Source: Helicobacter sp. 'house sparrow 1' (GTDB taxonomy: Bacteria; Campylobacterota; Campylobacteria; Campylobacterales; Helicobacteraceae). From it: a stretch of DNA of 64,000 nucleotides. Under the pieces are notes generated by a model. The model was not told the DNA's origin and ran no database searches. It saw only the letters and a program-made list of their open reading frames with translations. Position numbers and translations under genes: made by a program. Positions 8,136 to 17,214 of this stretch are shown in pieces. The stretch is taken from contig NZ_FZQY01000007.1 of assembly GCF_900199585.1 (NCBI RefSeq), positions 1 to 64,000 on the forward strand, written 5' to 3'. The number at the start of each line of letters is the position of its first letter. Position 1 is the stretch's first letter.

Positions 8136-9050
8136 ATGCAAAGACTTATATTATTTTTTGGAACTATTTTATTTTGTTTTGGTGTTGAATATGAAGATTT
8201 TTTTGGAAAACACTATTTGGAAAAGGTCCCACAAAGGGTTGTTTATCTTAGTACCTATATTGAAATGCCTGCAATGCTTGAAATTTGGGATAAGGTTGTA
8301 GGAATTTCTAGCTATGCCTTTGATGATGATATAGTAAAACAGACTGCTCCACTTGATAAAATCCAAAAATTTCCAACAGATCATTATGCAGGAATTGATA
8401 TTGAAAAATTAAAAAAAATGCAAGTGGATTTAGTAATTACCTATCCTGCTGACCTTAAATCAATTGAATTTGCAAAGAAGTTTGGTATTAACTTTTTTGC
8501 TGCAAAAAGCAAGAAGATTGATGAAGTTTTAAGAGATATACAAATTCAAGCAAAAATTTTTAATAAACAAGAAGGGATGCAAGTAAAGATTTCTAAAATG
8601 AAAGAAATTCTTGAATTGATTGAAAAAAGAGTTCCAAAACAAAAAAAGAAAAAAGCCATTGAGATTTTTCATAAAATCAATCAAGTCAGCGGAAAAGAAA
8701 GTTTAGATTCTGATATTTTATCAAAAGGTGGGGTAGATAATGTTGGAGAAAGGTATATCAAGCAAGGAAGAGGAGAAATAAATCTGGAAAATCTTATTGT
8801 AGAAAATCCTGATATCATCTTTTTATGGTGGCTAAGCCCCTATGAAGTAAAAGATATTTTAAGCAATCCTCAATTACAAACACTCAAAGCTGTGAAAAAT
8901 AAACAGGTTTTTAAATTACCAGCAATGGATATAGCTGGACCAAGAATACCTCTAATTGCTCTATATATCGCTATGAAAAGCTATCCAGAGATGTTTTTAG
9001 ATATAAAATATGAAGATATTTTACAGGAGTATTATAAAGTTATTTTTTAG
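8136..9050 (+). CDS. Periplasmic substrate-binding protein, BtuF/FecB/CeuE-like
   Basis: The 304-residue protein has an N-terminal signal sequence without a proper lipobox. Its two lobes are joined by a long helix, as in class III binding proteins of metal, siderophore and cobalamin ABC importers. Visible family segments are VPQRVVYLS at the start, IDIEKLKKMQVDLVI in lobe one, and NLENLIVENPDIIFLWW in lobe two. ATG 8136 is preferred to the adjacent TTG 8133. It begins 9 bases after the barrel gene. No permease or ATPase gene is adjacent, so it must use one encoded elsewhere. With the upstream operator, Ni/Co is the favoured ligand, but this is unproven. Its end overlaps the opposing glycosyltransferase gene by 11 bases. 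Confidence 0.8.
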   Translation: MQRLILFFGTILFCFGVEYEDFFGKHYLEKVPQRVVYLSTYIEMPAMLEIWDKVVGISSYAFDDDIVKQTAPLDKIQKFPTDHYAGIDIEKLKKMQVDLVITYPADLKSIEFAKKFGINFFAAKSKKIDEVLRDIQIQAKIFNKQEGMQVKISKMKEILELIEKRVPKQKKKKAIEIFHKINQVSGKESLDSDILSKGGVDNVGERYIKQGRGEINLENLIVENPDIIFLWWLSPYEVKDILSNPQLQTLKAVKNKQVFKLPAMDIAGPRIPLIALYIAMKSYPEMFLDIKYEDILQEYYKVIF

Positions 9051-10350
9051 GTAATAGCTCCAATGTTTTTTTAACCTTTCTGATTAGAGAGTCTTTAAAG
9101 CAACGAGTGAAAGCTATAAATACATAAATTGGAAAAAATAAGGCCAACCTTCTAATAGTCTTTATCTTCTTAAAGAGGGTCTTTATATTTTTTGGATCAT
9201 TATTAAAGAACTTTTTAGTATGTTTTGGATAAAAAATATAAAAGTATTGGATTGCAAGGACAAAAAATTCTTTGATTTGCTGTAGTAAAATTGCCTTTTG
9301 ATCTTGATCTATATTTGGAAGCTTCATTAAATTAAAAAAAGTTTCAATAATTTTTGTATAAGAATAGGCACTATAATAGACTTTCAAGTTAAAATAACTC
9401 TCAAAATTACCTCTTAGTTCCTCTAAATAAATTGGCATTCTTTTTGGAAATTCTTCTTTTTTTGAGAAGTGAGATAAAGAAGATGCCCTCACTAAATAAT
9501 TAACTCCAATAAAATTTTTAAAATAAATTTTTTGACTAAAAAGAAGTAAGATTGTCCCAAAATCGCAATCTTCATAATCAATGCCATATTGAAATCTCAA
9601 GGTATAAAAATCCAATCTCTTAGCCAAAAACATCCCCTTCCATACCCAAGGCGTATATCTACTTTTTGCTTGAGAAAAATATTCTTTACCATTGTCCCAA
9701 ATTTTAGTATCTAGCGGATCTATCAGACACCTTTCTGGAAAACTTGAACCTGTAGATTCTGCAACATAATTAAAGTTATGCCATATAACATCATATTTTT
9801 CTTGCAATAAGGGCTTGATGCAATTATAAATACAATCTAGCTCAAAACTATCATCACTATCTAAAAAATGGATATAACAATTTTGTGGCATCTCTTGCAA
9901 AATAAAAGAAGAGCTGTCAATCAAATCAGTTTCAACAAATCGCGGACTTACTAAATTAAAATGTGCTTTTATAAAAGATGATTGAATTTCTACAAGCTCC
10001 TCATTAAAACTAAAAGCTTTCTTCCGTGAAAACACTTTTTTGTCTATAGTAAATTTTTTTTCTATAACTTCTCTTAATGTTAATGTTTTAATAAACTCTA
10101 TACCCATATTTCTAGCACTAGACAATCCGCCATTTGGTTTATTAATGAGAAAGATTCTTGAATCTTTTTGTAGATACTCTTTGGCTATTTCCAAGCTTCT
10201 ATCTGTACTTCCATCATTTACAAGGATAATATCTAGATTTTTAAAAGTCTGTAAAATTACGCTATCAAGACATTTTCGAAGATATTTTTCTACATTGAAG
10301 ATTGGAATAATAATTGAAACATTAATAGGGGAGGGTGGATTTAGTTGCAT
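9040..10350 (-). CDS. Family 2 glycosyltransferase
   Basis: The N-terminus is a GT-A fold: SIIIPIFNVEKYLRKCLDS, then NDGSTDRS for nucleotide-sugar binding and GGLSSARNMGIE. The DXD-type metal site FLDSDDSF follows only after an unusual insert of about 75 residues; in most family members this gap is about a dozen. The C-terminal third has hydrophobic and basic stretches that could associate with the membrane. The protein (436 residues) probably adds a sugar to lipooligosaccharide or another surface glycan; donor and acceptor are unknown. It stands alone on this strand between the uptake genes and urease. Confidence 0.85.
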   Translation of the reverse strand: MQLNPPSPINVSIIIPIFNVEKYLRKCLDSVILQTFKNLDIILVNDGSTDRSLEIAKEYLQKDSRIFLINKPNGGLSSARNMGIEFIKTLTLREVIEKKFTIDKKVFSRKKAFSFNEELVEIQSSFIKAHFNLVSPRFVETDLIDSSSFILQEMPQNCYIHFLDSDDSFELDCIYNCIKPLLQEKYDVIWHNFNYVAESTGSSFPERCLIDPLDTKIWDNGKEYFSQAKSRYTPWVWKGMFLAKRLDFYTLRFQYGIDYEDCDFGTILLLFSQKIYFKNFIGVNYLVRASSLSHFSKKEEFPKRMPIYLEELRGNFESYFNLKVYYSAYSYTKIIETFFNLMKLPNIDQDQKAILLQQIKEFFVLAIQYFYIFYPKHTKKFFNNDPKNIKTLFKKIKTIRRLALFFPIYVFIAFTRCFKDSLIRKVKKTLELLPKK

Positions 10351-10409
10351 ACAATAAAATTAGCCTTCCTGTGAATTAAACAATAACTATTTGAAATAAT
10401 ATTAAGAAA

Positions 10410-10446
10410 TTATCAATTTTTTATCAATTTTTTATCAACTGTTGAT
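10410..10446 (+). promoter_or_regulatory. Three 11-bp-phased repeats and a palindrome upstream of ureA
   Basis: TTATCAA occurs at 10410-10416, 10421-10427 and 10432-10438, an exact 11-bp spacing that puts each copy on the same helix face. The third copy merges into a palindrome, ATCAAC-T-GTTGAT (10434-10446). Phased direct repeats are typical of OmpR/PhoB-family regulators. In H. pylori the acid-responsive regulator ArsR and also NikR control this promoter. No NikR-like palindrome is obvious here, so an OmpR-type regulator is the better guess. Confidence 0.45.
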
Positions 10447-10465
10447 CTAAAAAGAGTTAAATATG

Positions 10466-10500
10466 AAAATATTAGCAATTCTACTAGCCGCTAATATTTT
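10466..10500 (+). promoter_or_regulatory. Leader hairpin just upstream of the ureA ribosome-binding site
   Basis: AAAATATTAGC (10466-10476) pairs perfectly with GCTAATATTTT (10490-10500), an 11-bp stem with a 13-base loop. The 3' arm ends in a short T-run only a few bases before the ureA Shine-Dalgarno (AAAGGAG, about 10507-10513). It could stabilise the 5' end of urease mRNA, act as an attenuator, or serve as a DNA operator. Which applies depends on the transcription start, which I cannot place securely. Confidence 0.45.
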
Positions 10501-10518
10501 TATAATAAAGGAGAAAAG

Positions 10519-11196
10519 ATGAGACTCACCCCAAGAGAAATGGACAAGATGATGCTTCATTATGCTGGCGAATTAGCCAAAAAGCGTAAAGAAAGAGGAA
10601 TCAAGCTGAACTATGTCGAAGCGGTTGCCATGATTAGTATGGAAATAATGGAGTTGGCAAGAGAAGGCAAGAAGAGTGTTGCTGAGTTAATGAGTTATGG
10701 CAAACAGATATTAAAAGCGGATGATGTAATGGATGGAGTTGCAAGTATGATTCATGAAGTACAAGTGGAAGTGAGTTTTACAGATGGAACAAAACTTGTT
10801 ACAGTTCACAGCCCTATTGAAGATAATGGAAAATTTACCCCAGGGGAATATATTTTAAAAGATGAAGATATTCTTTTAAACAAATCAAAAGAATCCATAG
10901 AATTAAAGGTTGTTAATAATGGTGATAGACCCATACAAGTTGGATCGCATTTTCATTTTTTTGAAACCAATAAATTATTGAGTTTTGATAGAGAAAAAGC
11001 TTATGGAAAGCGCCTAGATATTGCATCTGGAACATCTGTAAGATTTGAACCTGGTGAAAGCAAAACAGTAAGATTAATTGATTTTGGTGGAAATCAAAGA
11101 ATCTATGGTTTTAATGATTTAAATAATGGTCAAATCAATGAGGATAACAAGGCAAGGGCATTAAAGAGAGCGCAAGAAAAAGGCTTTATAAAGTAA
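10519..11196 (+). CDS. ureA: Urease subunit UreA (fused gamma and beta)
   Basis: The 225-residue protein joins the gamma subunit (about 1-100, beginning [20 protein letters not shown]) to the beta subunit (about 105-225, with [17 protein letters not shown] and the [11 protein letters not shown] segment). This fusion is the Helicobacter arrangement; most bacteria encode the two separately. With UreB it forms the cytosolic nickel urease that splits urea to ammonia and carbon dioxide. It is somewhat shorter at the C-terminus than H. pylori UreA (238). A strong AAGGAG precedes the start. It is the first gene of ureABIEFGH. Confidence 0.98.
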   Translation: MRLTPREMDKMMLHYAGELAKKRKERGIKLNYVEAVAMISMEIMELAREGKKSVAELMSYGKQILKADDVMDGVASMIHEVQVEVSFTDGTKLVTVHSPIEDNGKFTPGEYILKDEDILLNKSKESIELKVVNNGDRPIQVGSHFHFFETNKLLSFDREKAYGKRLDIASGTSVRFEPGESKTVRLIDFGGNQRIYGFNDLNNGQINEDNKARALKRAQEKGFIK

Positions 11197-11211
11197 TTGA
11201 AGGAGTAAAAG

Positions 11212-12921
11212 ATGGTAAAAATTTCAAGAAAAGAATATGCATCAATGTATGGGCCCACTGTGGGTGATAAAGTAAGATTGGGAGATACCGAACTTTTTGC
11301 AGAAATTGAAAAAGACTATACAGTATATGGAGAAGAAATTAAGTTTGGTGGTGGTAAGACAATTCGGGATGGAATGGCACAAAGTGTAAGTAGTAATGGA
11401 GAAGAGCTTGATGCGGTTATTACAAATGCTATGGTGATTGATTATACAGGTATTTATAAAGCAGACATTGGTATAAAAGATGGAAAAATTGCTGGTATTG
11501 GTAAAGCTGGAAATAAAGACACTCAAGATGGTGTAGATAATAATCTTATCGTAGGAACAGGAACAGAGGCAATTGCAGGGGAAGGAATGATTGTCACTGC
11601 GGGTGGAATTGATACACATATTCATTTTATTTCTCCTACACAAATTCCAACGGCTCTTTATAGTGGAATTACCACAATGATTGGTGGAGGAACAGGTCCT
11701 GCAGCAGGAACATTTGCCACAACTTGTACTCCTGGAAAATGGAATATGAAGCAAATGTTGCGTGCTACAGAAGAATATGCTATGAATATTGGACTTTTTG
11801 GAAAAGGAAATAGTTCAAATGAAGAAGCATTGAGCGAGCAGATTAAAATGGGTGCTTTAGGACTTAAAGTGCATGAGGATTGGGGTTCTACTCCTGCAGC
11901 AATTAATCATTCCTTAAATGTAGCAGAAAAATATGATATTCAAGTAGCAATACACACAGATACTTTAAATGAAGCAGGTTGTGTTGAAGATACGCTTAAG
12001 GCAATTGGAGGAAGAACTATTCACACATTTCATACAGAAGGAGCTGGTGGAGGTCATGCCCCAGATATTATTAGAGCAGCAGGTGAGGCAAACATATTAC
12101 CAGCATCTACAAATCCCACTATTCCTTTTACAAAAAATACTGCAGATGAACATTTGGATATGTTGATGGTATGCCATCACTTAGATAAAAATATCAAAGA
12201 AGATGTAGCTTTTGCAGATAGTAGAATTAGACCAGAAACAATTGCTGCAGAAGATGCGCTTCATGATATGGGAATCTTCTCAATTACAAGTTCAGATTCT
12301 CAAGCAATGGGAAGAGTAGGAGAAGTTATCACAAGAACTTGGCAAACAGCAGATAAGTGTAAAAAAGAATTTGGTAGATTAGAAGAAGAACAAGGAGATA
12401 ATGATAATTTTAGAATTAAAAGATTTATTTCAAAATACACAATCAATCCTGCCATAGCTCATGGAATCTCAGAATATGTAGGTTCAATTGAAGTTGGAAA
12501 AATTGCAGATTTAATTCTTTGGAAACCAAGTATGTTTGGGGTAAAACCTGATGTAATTATTAAGGGGGGAATGATTGTAGCTTCTAAAATGGGTGATGCA
12601 AATGCCTCAATTCCAACTCCAGAACCAGTAGTTTATACAGATATGTTTGGTGCTCAAGGTGGTGCTAAATATGATTGTGCTGTGACTTTTGTTTCAAAAG
12701 TAGCTTTTGATGCAAATATTAAAGAGCAAGTAGGACTAAATAGGAATGTCTTGCCTGTGAAAAATTGCAGAAATATTACAAAGAAAGATATGAAATTTAA
12801 TGATGTGATTACAGATATATTTGTAGATCCTGAGACTTATGAAGTAAAAGTCAATGGAAAGAAGGTTACTTCTAAATTTGTGGATAAAGTAGCCTTAGGA
12901 CAACTTTACAACTTGTTTTAG
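11212..12921 (+). CDS. ureB: Urease catalytic subunit UreB (alpha)
   Basis: At 569 residues the protein equals H. pylori UreB in length. The active site is intact: THIHF with nickel ligands His136 and His138, GLKVHEDWG with the lysine that is carbamylated to bridge the two nickels, [11 protein letters not shown], the [15 protein letters not shown] segment, the mobile-flap MVCHHLD and the Asp ligand in SSDSQAMGR. It begins 15 bases after ureA behind GAAGGAG, so the two subunits are translated together. The enzyme needs UreEFGH to load nickel. No defects are visible. Confidence 0.98.
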   Translation: MVKISRKEYASMYGPTVGDKVRLGDTELFAEIEKDYTVYGEEIKFGGGKTIRDGMAQSVSSNGEELDAVITNAMVIDYTGIYKADIGIKDGKIAGIGKAGNKDTQDGVDNNLIVGTGTEAIAGEGMIVTAGGIDTHIHFISPTQIPTALYSGITTMIGGGTGPAAGTFATTCTPGKWNMKQMLRATEEYAMNIGLFGKGNSSNEEALSEQIKMGALGLKVHEDWGSTPAAINHSLNVAEKYDIQVAIHTDTLNEAGCVEDTLKAIGGRTIHTFHTEGAGGGHAPDIIRAAGEANILPASTNPTIPFTKNTADEHLDMLMVCHHLDKNIKEDVAFADSRIRPETIAAEDALHDMGIFSITSSDSQAMGRVGEVITRTWQTADKCKKEFGRLEEEQGDNDNFRIKRFISKYTINPAIAHGISEYVGSIEVGKIADLILWKPSMFGVKPDVIIKGGMIVASKMGDANASIPTPEPVVYTDMFGAQGGAKYDCAVTFVSKVAFDANIKEQVGLNRNVLPVKNCRNITKKDMKFNDVITDIFVDPETYEVKVNGKKVTSKFVDKVALGQLYNLF

Positions 12922-12935
12922 TTTAAGGAGAGAAG

Positions 12936-13451
12936 ATGTTAGGTATTGTGTTGATGTATGTTGCCATTGTTTTAATTAACAATGGTATTTGTCGTATTTC
13001 AAACATTGATGGTAAGACTGTGTCTGTGATGAATATTTTTGTCGGTTTATTATCAGTGATTGCAAATATTGTAGTGATTGTTCATGGGGATTTTGGAGAT
13101 GGTGGAAAGAATGATTTTTATGCCGCTGCTACAGGTCTTCTTTTTGGTTTTACTTATCTTTTTGTTGCCTGCAACAACCTCTTTAAACTTGATGGTAGGG
13201 CTTTTGGCTGGTATAGTCTTTTTGTTGCAATTAATTCCATACCAGCAGCATATCTAAGCTATGCTGAAGGCACCGCAGAAGGTATTGCATTTGCATATAT
13301 TTGGATTGCTTGGGGTGTATTGTGGTTTACAGGTTGGGTAGAAGCTGTCTTAAAAAAAGAATTAAAGTTTGTTCCTTATTTAGCAATTGCTGAGGGAATC
13401 TTTACAGCTTGGATTCCTTCTTGGTTAATCCTAACAGGATATTGGAACTAA
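12936..13451 (+). CDS. ureI: UreI urea channel, short-loop form
   Basis: UreI is the inner-membrane urea channel that feeds cytosolic urease. The 171-residue protein has six hydrophobic segments and family motifs (INNGICRI, GLLFGFTYLF, WYSLFVAIN, IAWGVLWFT, EGIFTAWIPSW). Both periplasmic loops are shorter than in H. pylori UreI (195 residues). Loop 1 is about HGDFGDGGKND, with the only histidine of the whole protein (His50). Loop 2 is about AEGTAEGIAF, without the region around His123 that is important for acid gating. A channel open at neutral pH is therefore likely, an inference from family knowledge. It sits between ureB and ureE, and its stop overlaps the ureE start (TAATG). Confidence 0.95.
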   Translation: MLGIVLMYVAIVLINNGICRISNIDGKTVSVMNIFVGLLSVIANIVVIVHGDFGDGGKNDFYAAATGLLFGFTYLFVACNNLFKLDGRAFGWYSLFVAINSIPAAYLSYAEGTAEGIAFAYIWIAWGVLWFTGWVEAVLKKELKFVPYLAIAEGIFTAWIPSWLILTGYWN

Positions 13452-13975
13452 TGCTTATAGAACGCATCCTAGGAAATATAAAAGAACAAAAGGATACAAA
13501 AAAAGTATCTATTGATATTGTTTGGATTGAATGGTATGAGACAAGAAAAAAGATTGCAAGACTGAGGACATCGCAGGGTCGAGAAATTGCAATGAGACTT
13601 ACTGATATCCCAAAAAGTGGTATAAATGATGGAGATATACTTTATAGAGATGAAGATTTTATGATTATTATTTCTATAAGACCAGTCAAAGTGCTTTATA
13701 TTTTTTTACAAGATGTTGTTGATGTTGCAAAAGTTACTTATGAAATAGGCAATCGTCATATGCCACTATTTTTTGGAGACAATCCAATGGAGTTGCAAAC
13801 CCCATTGGAGTTTCCTCTGCAAGTTTTATTGGATAAATTAGCAATACAATATAGCATTAAGGAATCAGTATTGGATTCTAAAAATAGGCTAAATGTTAGT
13901 ATGCCTCATTCTGAGATTAAAAGTAAATTAGAACTTAGTAAAAATTTTGAGGTCAAAATAACAAAAAAGGCATAA
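13451..13975 (+). CDS. ureE: Urease accessory protein UreE (nickel metallochaperone)
   Basis: UreE binds nickel and hands it to the UreG complex. The 174-residue product has the N-terminal peptide-binding domain (RTSQGREIAMRL, DGDILYRDEDF) and the C-terminal metal-binding domain with EIGNRHMPLFFG. The His there matches the nickel ligand His102 of H. pylori UreE. There is no histidine-rich tail, as is usual in Helicobacter. ATG 13451 overlaps the ureI stop and gives the standard length; upstream extension would run into ureI. Only two bases separate it from ureF. Confidence 0.95.
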   Translation: MLIERILGNIKEQKDTKKVSIDIVWIEWYETRKKIARLRTSQGREIAMRLTDIPKSGINDGDILYRDEDFMIIISIRPVKVLYIFLQDVVDVAKVTYEIGNRHMPLFFGDNPMELQTPLEFPLQVLLDKLAIQYSIKESVLDSKNRLNVSMPHSEIKSKLELSKNFEVKITKKA

Positions 13976-13977
13976 TA

Positions 13978-14643
13978 ATGGATTTTTTATTACTACAGAT
14001 TAATGATTCTTTATTTCCCATAGGAAGCTATACGCAATCTTTTGGCTTAGAAAGTTATATTCAGTTGGGTTATGTAAAAAACAAAGAAGATGCTCTAGAA
14101 TATTTAAAATCAAATCTAAATTCACAAATGCTTTATACAGATTTATTGGCAATTAAACTTATTTATAATGCTAATAAGGATCTTAATAAGATTTTAAAGA
14201 TTGAAGAATATATGAATGCTGCTACCTCTCCAATGGAATTGCGAGAGGGTTATATAAAGTTAGGTTCAAGATTTATTAAAACTATTCAGTCTATGCCCTT
14301 AGAATCTAATACTTTCTTTTTGGAGTATATAAAATCTACTTTATATCCTTTTCATGCTACTGCTTATGGAAGTTTTTGTGTTTCTTATGATATGGATATG
14401 GAAGTTGCAATCAAGCATTATTTGTATGCACAGACTTCAGGTATTGTCACAAATTGCGTAAAAACAATTCCTTTATCACAAAATGATGGGCAGGCAATAC
14501 TAACTTTAATGCATCAAGAATTCAATAAAGTGTATGAAAAACTCAAAACACTTGATCATAATTTATTTTGTAATGCAAGTATCCATAATGATATCAAGGC
14601 AATGCAACACGAAAGACTTTATTCAAGATTATATATGTCATAA
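13978..14643 (+). CDS. ureF: Urease accessory protein UreF
   Basis: UreF is the all-helical GTPase-regulating partner in the UreFGH complex that carbamylates and metallates urease. The 221-residue protein has the characteristic N-terminus [20 protein letters not shown] and the later [13 protein letters not shown] and [19 protein letters not shown] segments. It is shorter than H. pylori UreF (254). It starts two bases after ureE and is followed by ureG after 16 bases. Confidence 0.93.
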   Translation: MDFLLLQINDSLFPIGSYTQSFGLESYIQLGYVKNKEDALEYLKSNLNSQMLYTDLLAIKLIYNANKDLNKILKIEEYMNAATSPMELREGYIKLGSRFIKTIQSMPLESNTFFLEYIKSTLYPFHATAYGSFCVSYDMDMEVAIKHYLYAQTSGIVTNCVKTIPLSQNDGQAILTLMHQEFNKVYEKLKTLDHNLFCNASIHNDIKAMQHERLYSRLYMS

Positions 14644-14659
14644 AATTAGAGGAGAAAAA

Positions 14660-15262
14660 ATGGTAAAAATTGGTATTTGTGGTCCTGTTGGTAGTGGTAA
14701 AACAGCCCTTATTGAATGCTTAACAAGATTAATGAGCAAGGATTATTCTATGGGGGTGATTACAAATGATATTTATACAAAAGAAGATGCAGAGTTTATG
14801 AGTAAGAACTCTGTAATGCCAAGAGATAGAATTATTGGGGTAGAAACTGGAGGATGCCCACATACAGCTATTAGAGAAGATGCGTCAATGAATTTAGAGG
14901 CTGTAGAGGAGATGATGCGTAGATTCCCCGACCTTGAAATATTATTAATAGAGAGTGGTGGTGATAATCTTTCTGCTACCTTTAGTCCGGAATTGGCAGA
15001 TTTTAGTATTTTTGTTATTGATGTAGCAGAAGGAGATAAAATACCTAGAAAAGGTGGTCCTGGTATTACAAGATCAGACTTACTTGTTATTAATAAAATT
15101 GACTTAGCTCCCTATGTTGGTGCTGATTTAGGGGTAATGGAGAGAGATTCTTTAAAAATGAGAGGAGAAAAACCCTTTATTTTTACAAATATTAGAGAAA
15201 AGCAAGGTATAGATGAGATTATTGCTTGGATTAAAAAATATGCTCTTTTAGAGGGGTTTTAA
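14660..15262 (+). CDS. ureG: Urease accessory GTPase UreG
   Basis: UreG is the SIMIBI-class GTPase that delivers nickel to apo-urease. The 200-residue product shows [12 protein letters not shown] (P-loop, about residues 8-19), the nickel-binding Cys-Pro-His in [14 protein letters not shown], the [14 protein letters not shown] segment and NKIDLAP for guanine recognition. ATG 14660 follows GAGGAG at a good distance and gives the normal family length; an in-frame extension back to 14534 overlaps ureF and is not credible. Confidence 0.97.
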   Translation: MVKIGICGPVGSGKTALIECLTRLMSKDYSMGVITNDIYTKEDAEFMSKNSVMPRDRIIGVETGGCPHTAIREDASMNLEAVEEMMRRFPDLEILLIESGGDNLSATFSPELADFSIFVIDVAEGDKIPRKGGPGITRSDLLVINKIDLAPYVGADLGVMERDSLKMRGEKPFIFTNIREKQGIDEIIAWIKKYALLEGF

Positions 15263-15265
15263 TTA

Positions 15266-16027
15266 ATGAGCAATTATACTCAAGAAAGTATTTTGGAATT
15301 AACAACAAAGCTTGGAGTTGGAGGAAAAAGTGTAATTGAACATGTTTTTTTTACTCCACCTTTAAAAATTATTAATCCTATTTATGAAGAAGATGTTGCA
15401 AACATTATGCTTTTATCAGTTTCTGCTGGTTTGATGAAAGATGACAAGCAAAGAATTGATATAAAAATAGGGGCGGGAAGTCAAATCAAACTTACTTCTC
15501 AAAGTTATGAGAAGATACATAATACTTTAGATGGAAAAGCTAGTAGGAAATCAAAAATTATTCTAGAAGATGAAGCGTATTTAAATTATACGCCGCTGCC
15601 TACAATCCCCTTCAAAAACTCAGATTTTGAAAATGCAACAAGTATTTTTTTGCAAGAAAATTCAACACTCCATTATGGTGAGATTTTTTGTGCAGGAAGG
15701 GTAAGTAGAGGAGAGATTTTTGAGTTTAAAAATTTTATTTCAAGGTGCCATATCTATTGTAATGAAAAGTTACTTTTTTTTGACAATATGTCCTTAAATC
15801 CTAGAGAAACGAAATTAACCAGTGTGTGTATGTTTAATAAATTCACTCATTATTTAAATTTAATCATCTGGGACAAGAATCAGGATATAGACTTGCTTTA
15901 TGAAAAGTTAAAAGACACCAAGATAAATGCAGGAATTACTAAGAATGCAAATGGTGTCATTGTGATTAGAGCATTGGATTATGAGAGCGAAAGATTATTA
16001 GATCTAAAATCTTATCTAGGGTTTTAA
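15266..16027 (+). CDS. ureH: Urease accessory protein UreH (UreD family)
   Basis: UreH is the scaffold that binds apo-urease and docks UreF and UreG. The 253-residue sequence has the family marks [49 protein letters not shown] and [16 protein letters not shown]. It is slightly shorter than in H. pylori (265). It closes the ureABIEFGH operon, starting 3 bases after ureG. Its last 4 bases overlap the end of the convergent tgt gene, so no terminator lies between them. Confidence 0.95.
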   Translation: MSNYTQESILELTTKLGVGGKSVIEHVFFTPPLKIINPIYEEDVANIMLLSVSAGLMKDDKQRIDIKIGAGSQIKLTSQSYEKIHNTLDGKASRKSKIILEDEAYLNYTPLPTIPFKNSDFENATSIFLQENSTLHYGEIFCAGRVSRGEIFEFKNFISRCHIYCNEKLLFFDNMSLNPRETKLTSVCMFNKFTHYLNLIIWDKNQDIDLLYEKLKDTKINAGITKNANGVIVIRALDYESERLLDLKSYLGF

Positions 16028-17151
16028 GATAAGATTCTATTTGCATAAAATTGATGCTTAAAATCCTGCCATTTATTATTTAAAATGGCTTCTCTTGCGT
16101 TTCTTGTAAGCGTGATATAGTAGTGGAGATTATGCAATGTTGCAAGTCTGAAGTAGGTAATTTCATTGGCTCTAAATAAATGATGCAAATAAGCTCTTGA
16201 GAAATTTTTGCAGGTGTAGCATTGACAGTTTTCATCTATAGCAATGTCTTCTAGTTTGTGAATGGAAGATTTAATATTAACTTTTCCAAAGGTAGTGAAT
16301 AAACTACCATTTCTTGCATTTCTACTAGGCATCACACAATCAAACATATCCACCCCTCTATCAATTGCTTCAATAATATTTTCAGGGGTTCCTACTCCCA
16401 TTAAGTATCTTGGCTTATTGGTAGGAATAAAAACATTAACATAATCAATGCAATCATACATCTCTTGAGCACTTTCTCCAACAGCCAATCCACCAATTGC
16501 AAAACCATCAAAATCCAGCAATTCACAAAGCTCTTTTGCACTTTTTTCCCTCAGTTCCTTATCATTTCCTCCTTGAATGATTGCAAATAAATTATTATCT
16601 AGGCCTATTCCCCTTTCTTGTTGTTTTTTGTGATATAAAAGGCTTTCCTTTGCCCATCTTGTCGTGGTATCCACAGATTGCATAATTCTTTGTTTATTGG
16701 ATGGAAGTCCAATAAGATCATCTAAAACCATCATAATATCACTATTTAAATTATATTGGATATCTAGAACTTTTTGAGGTGTGAAGAAATGCTTGCTTCC
16801 ATCAATATGAGATTTAAAGGCAATACCATTGGGATCTTTTTTCATATTTTTACTTAAACTAAAGGCTTGAAAACCTCCGCTATCTGTTAAAAAACTATAG
16901 GGATACTTTGTAAAATGATGCAATCCATTTAAATCTCTAATCACTTCTGAGGATGGTCTTAAGTAAAGATGATAAGTATTGGCTAATATGATTTTAGCAT
17001 CAAGGTGGAGGATTAGATCAGAAAAATCTAGACCTTTTACACAAGCTTGGGTTCCAACTGGCATAAAGACAGGAGTGTGTATAGTTGAGTGTTTAGTCTT
17101 AATAGTTGTAGCTCTTGCATTTTGAGAAATATTATCTACTTGAAAAATCAT
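16024..17151 (-). CDS. tgt: tRNA-guanine transglycosylase
   Basis: Tgt exchanges guanine 34 of GUN-anticodon tRNAs for the queuosine precursor preQ1. The 375-residue protein has the catalytic [11 protein letters not shown] (first Asp), the substrate loop GGLAVGES, the nucleophile region [17 protein letters not shown] and the zinc site [16 protein letters not shown]. Length and motif order are normal. The gene is divergent from the COG3400-aroB operon, as in H. pylori (HP0281 beside HP0282). Confidence 0.97.
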   Translation of the reverse strand: MIFQVDNISQNARATTIKTKHSTIHTPVFMPVGTQACVKGLDFSDLILHLDAKIILANTYHLYLRPSSEVIRDLNGLHHFTKYPYSFLTDSGGFQAFSLSKNMKKDPNGIAFKSHIDGSKHFFTPQKVLDIQYNLNSDIMMVLDDLIGLPSNKQRIMQSVDTTTRWAKESLLYHKKQQERGIGLDNNLFAIIQGGNDKELREKSAKELCELLDFDGFAIGGLAVGESAQEMYDCIDYVNVFIPTNKPRYLMGVGTPENIIEAIDRGVDMFDCVMPSRNARNGSLFTTFGKVNIKSSIHKLEDIAIDENCQCYTCKNFSRAYLHHLFRANEITYFRLATLHNLHYYITLTRNAREAILNNKWQDFKHQFYANRILS

Positions 17152-17169
17152 CTTTAAGCCTTATTTTGA

Positions 17170-17175
17170 TATAAT
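17170..17175 (+). promoter_or_regulatory. -10 box for the COG3400-aroB-mscS-mtaB operon
   Basis: A perfect TATAAT preceded by TTTGA lies 40 bases before the GTG start at 17215. It is the only good promoter ahead of six overlapping genes and probably drives them all. Confidence 0.6.
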
Positions 17176-17214
17176 CTTGGTATTTTTGTTAATATTAATA
17201 ATTGGGGAACTTGG

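Noticed and set aside
10501..10506. TATAAT as the ureA promoter
   Set aside because: Transcription would begin only about 6 bases before the ATG and cut off the Shine-Dalgarno site.
11242..11754. Long open frame antisense to ureB
   Set aside because: Cys/Ser/Asn-rich composition is the mirror of a biased coding strand; no ribosome-binding site, and ureB is certain.
12564..12569. Six-G run in ureB as a phase-variable tract
   Set aside because: Too short, in a conserved enzyme and within intact reading frame.
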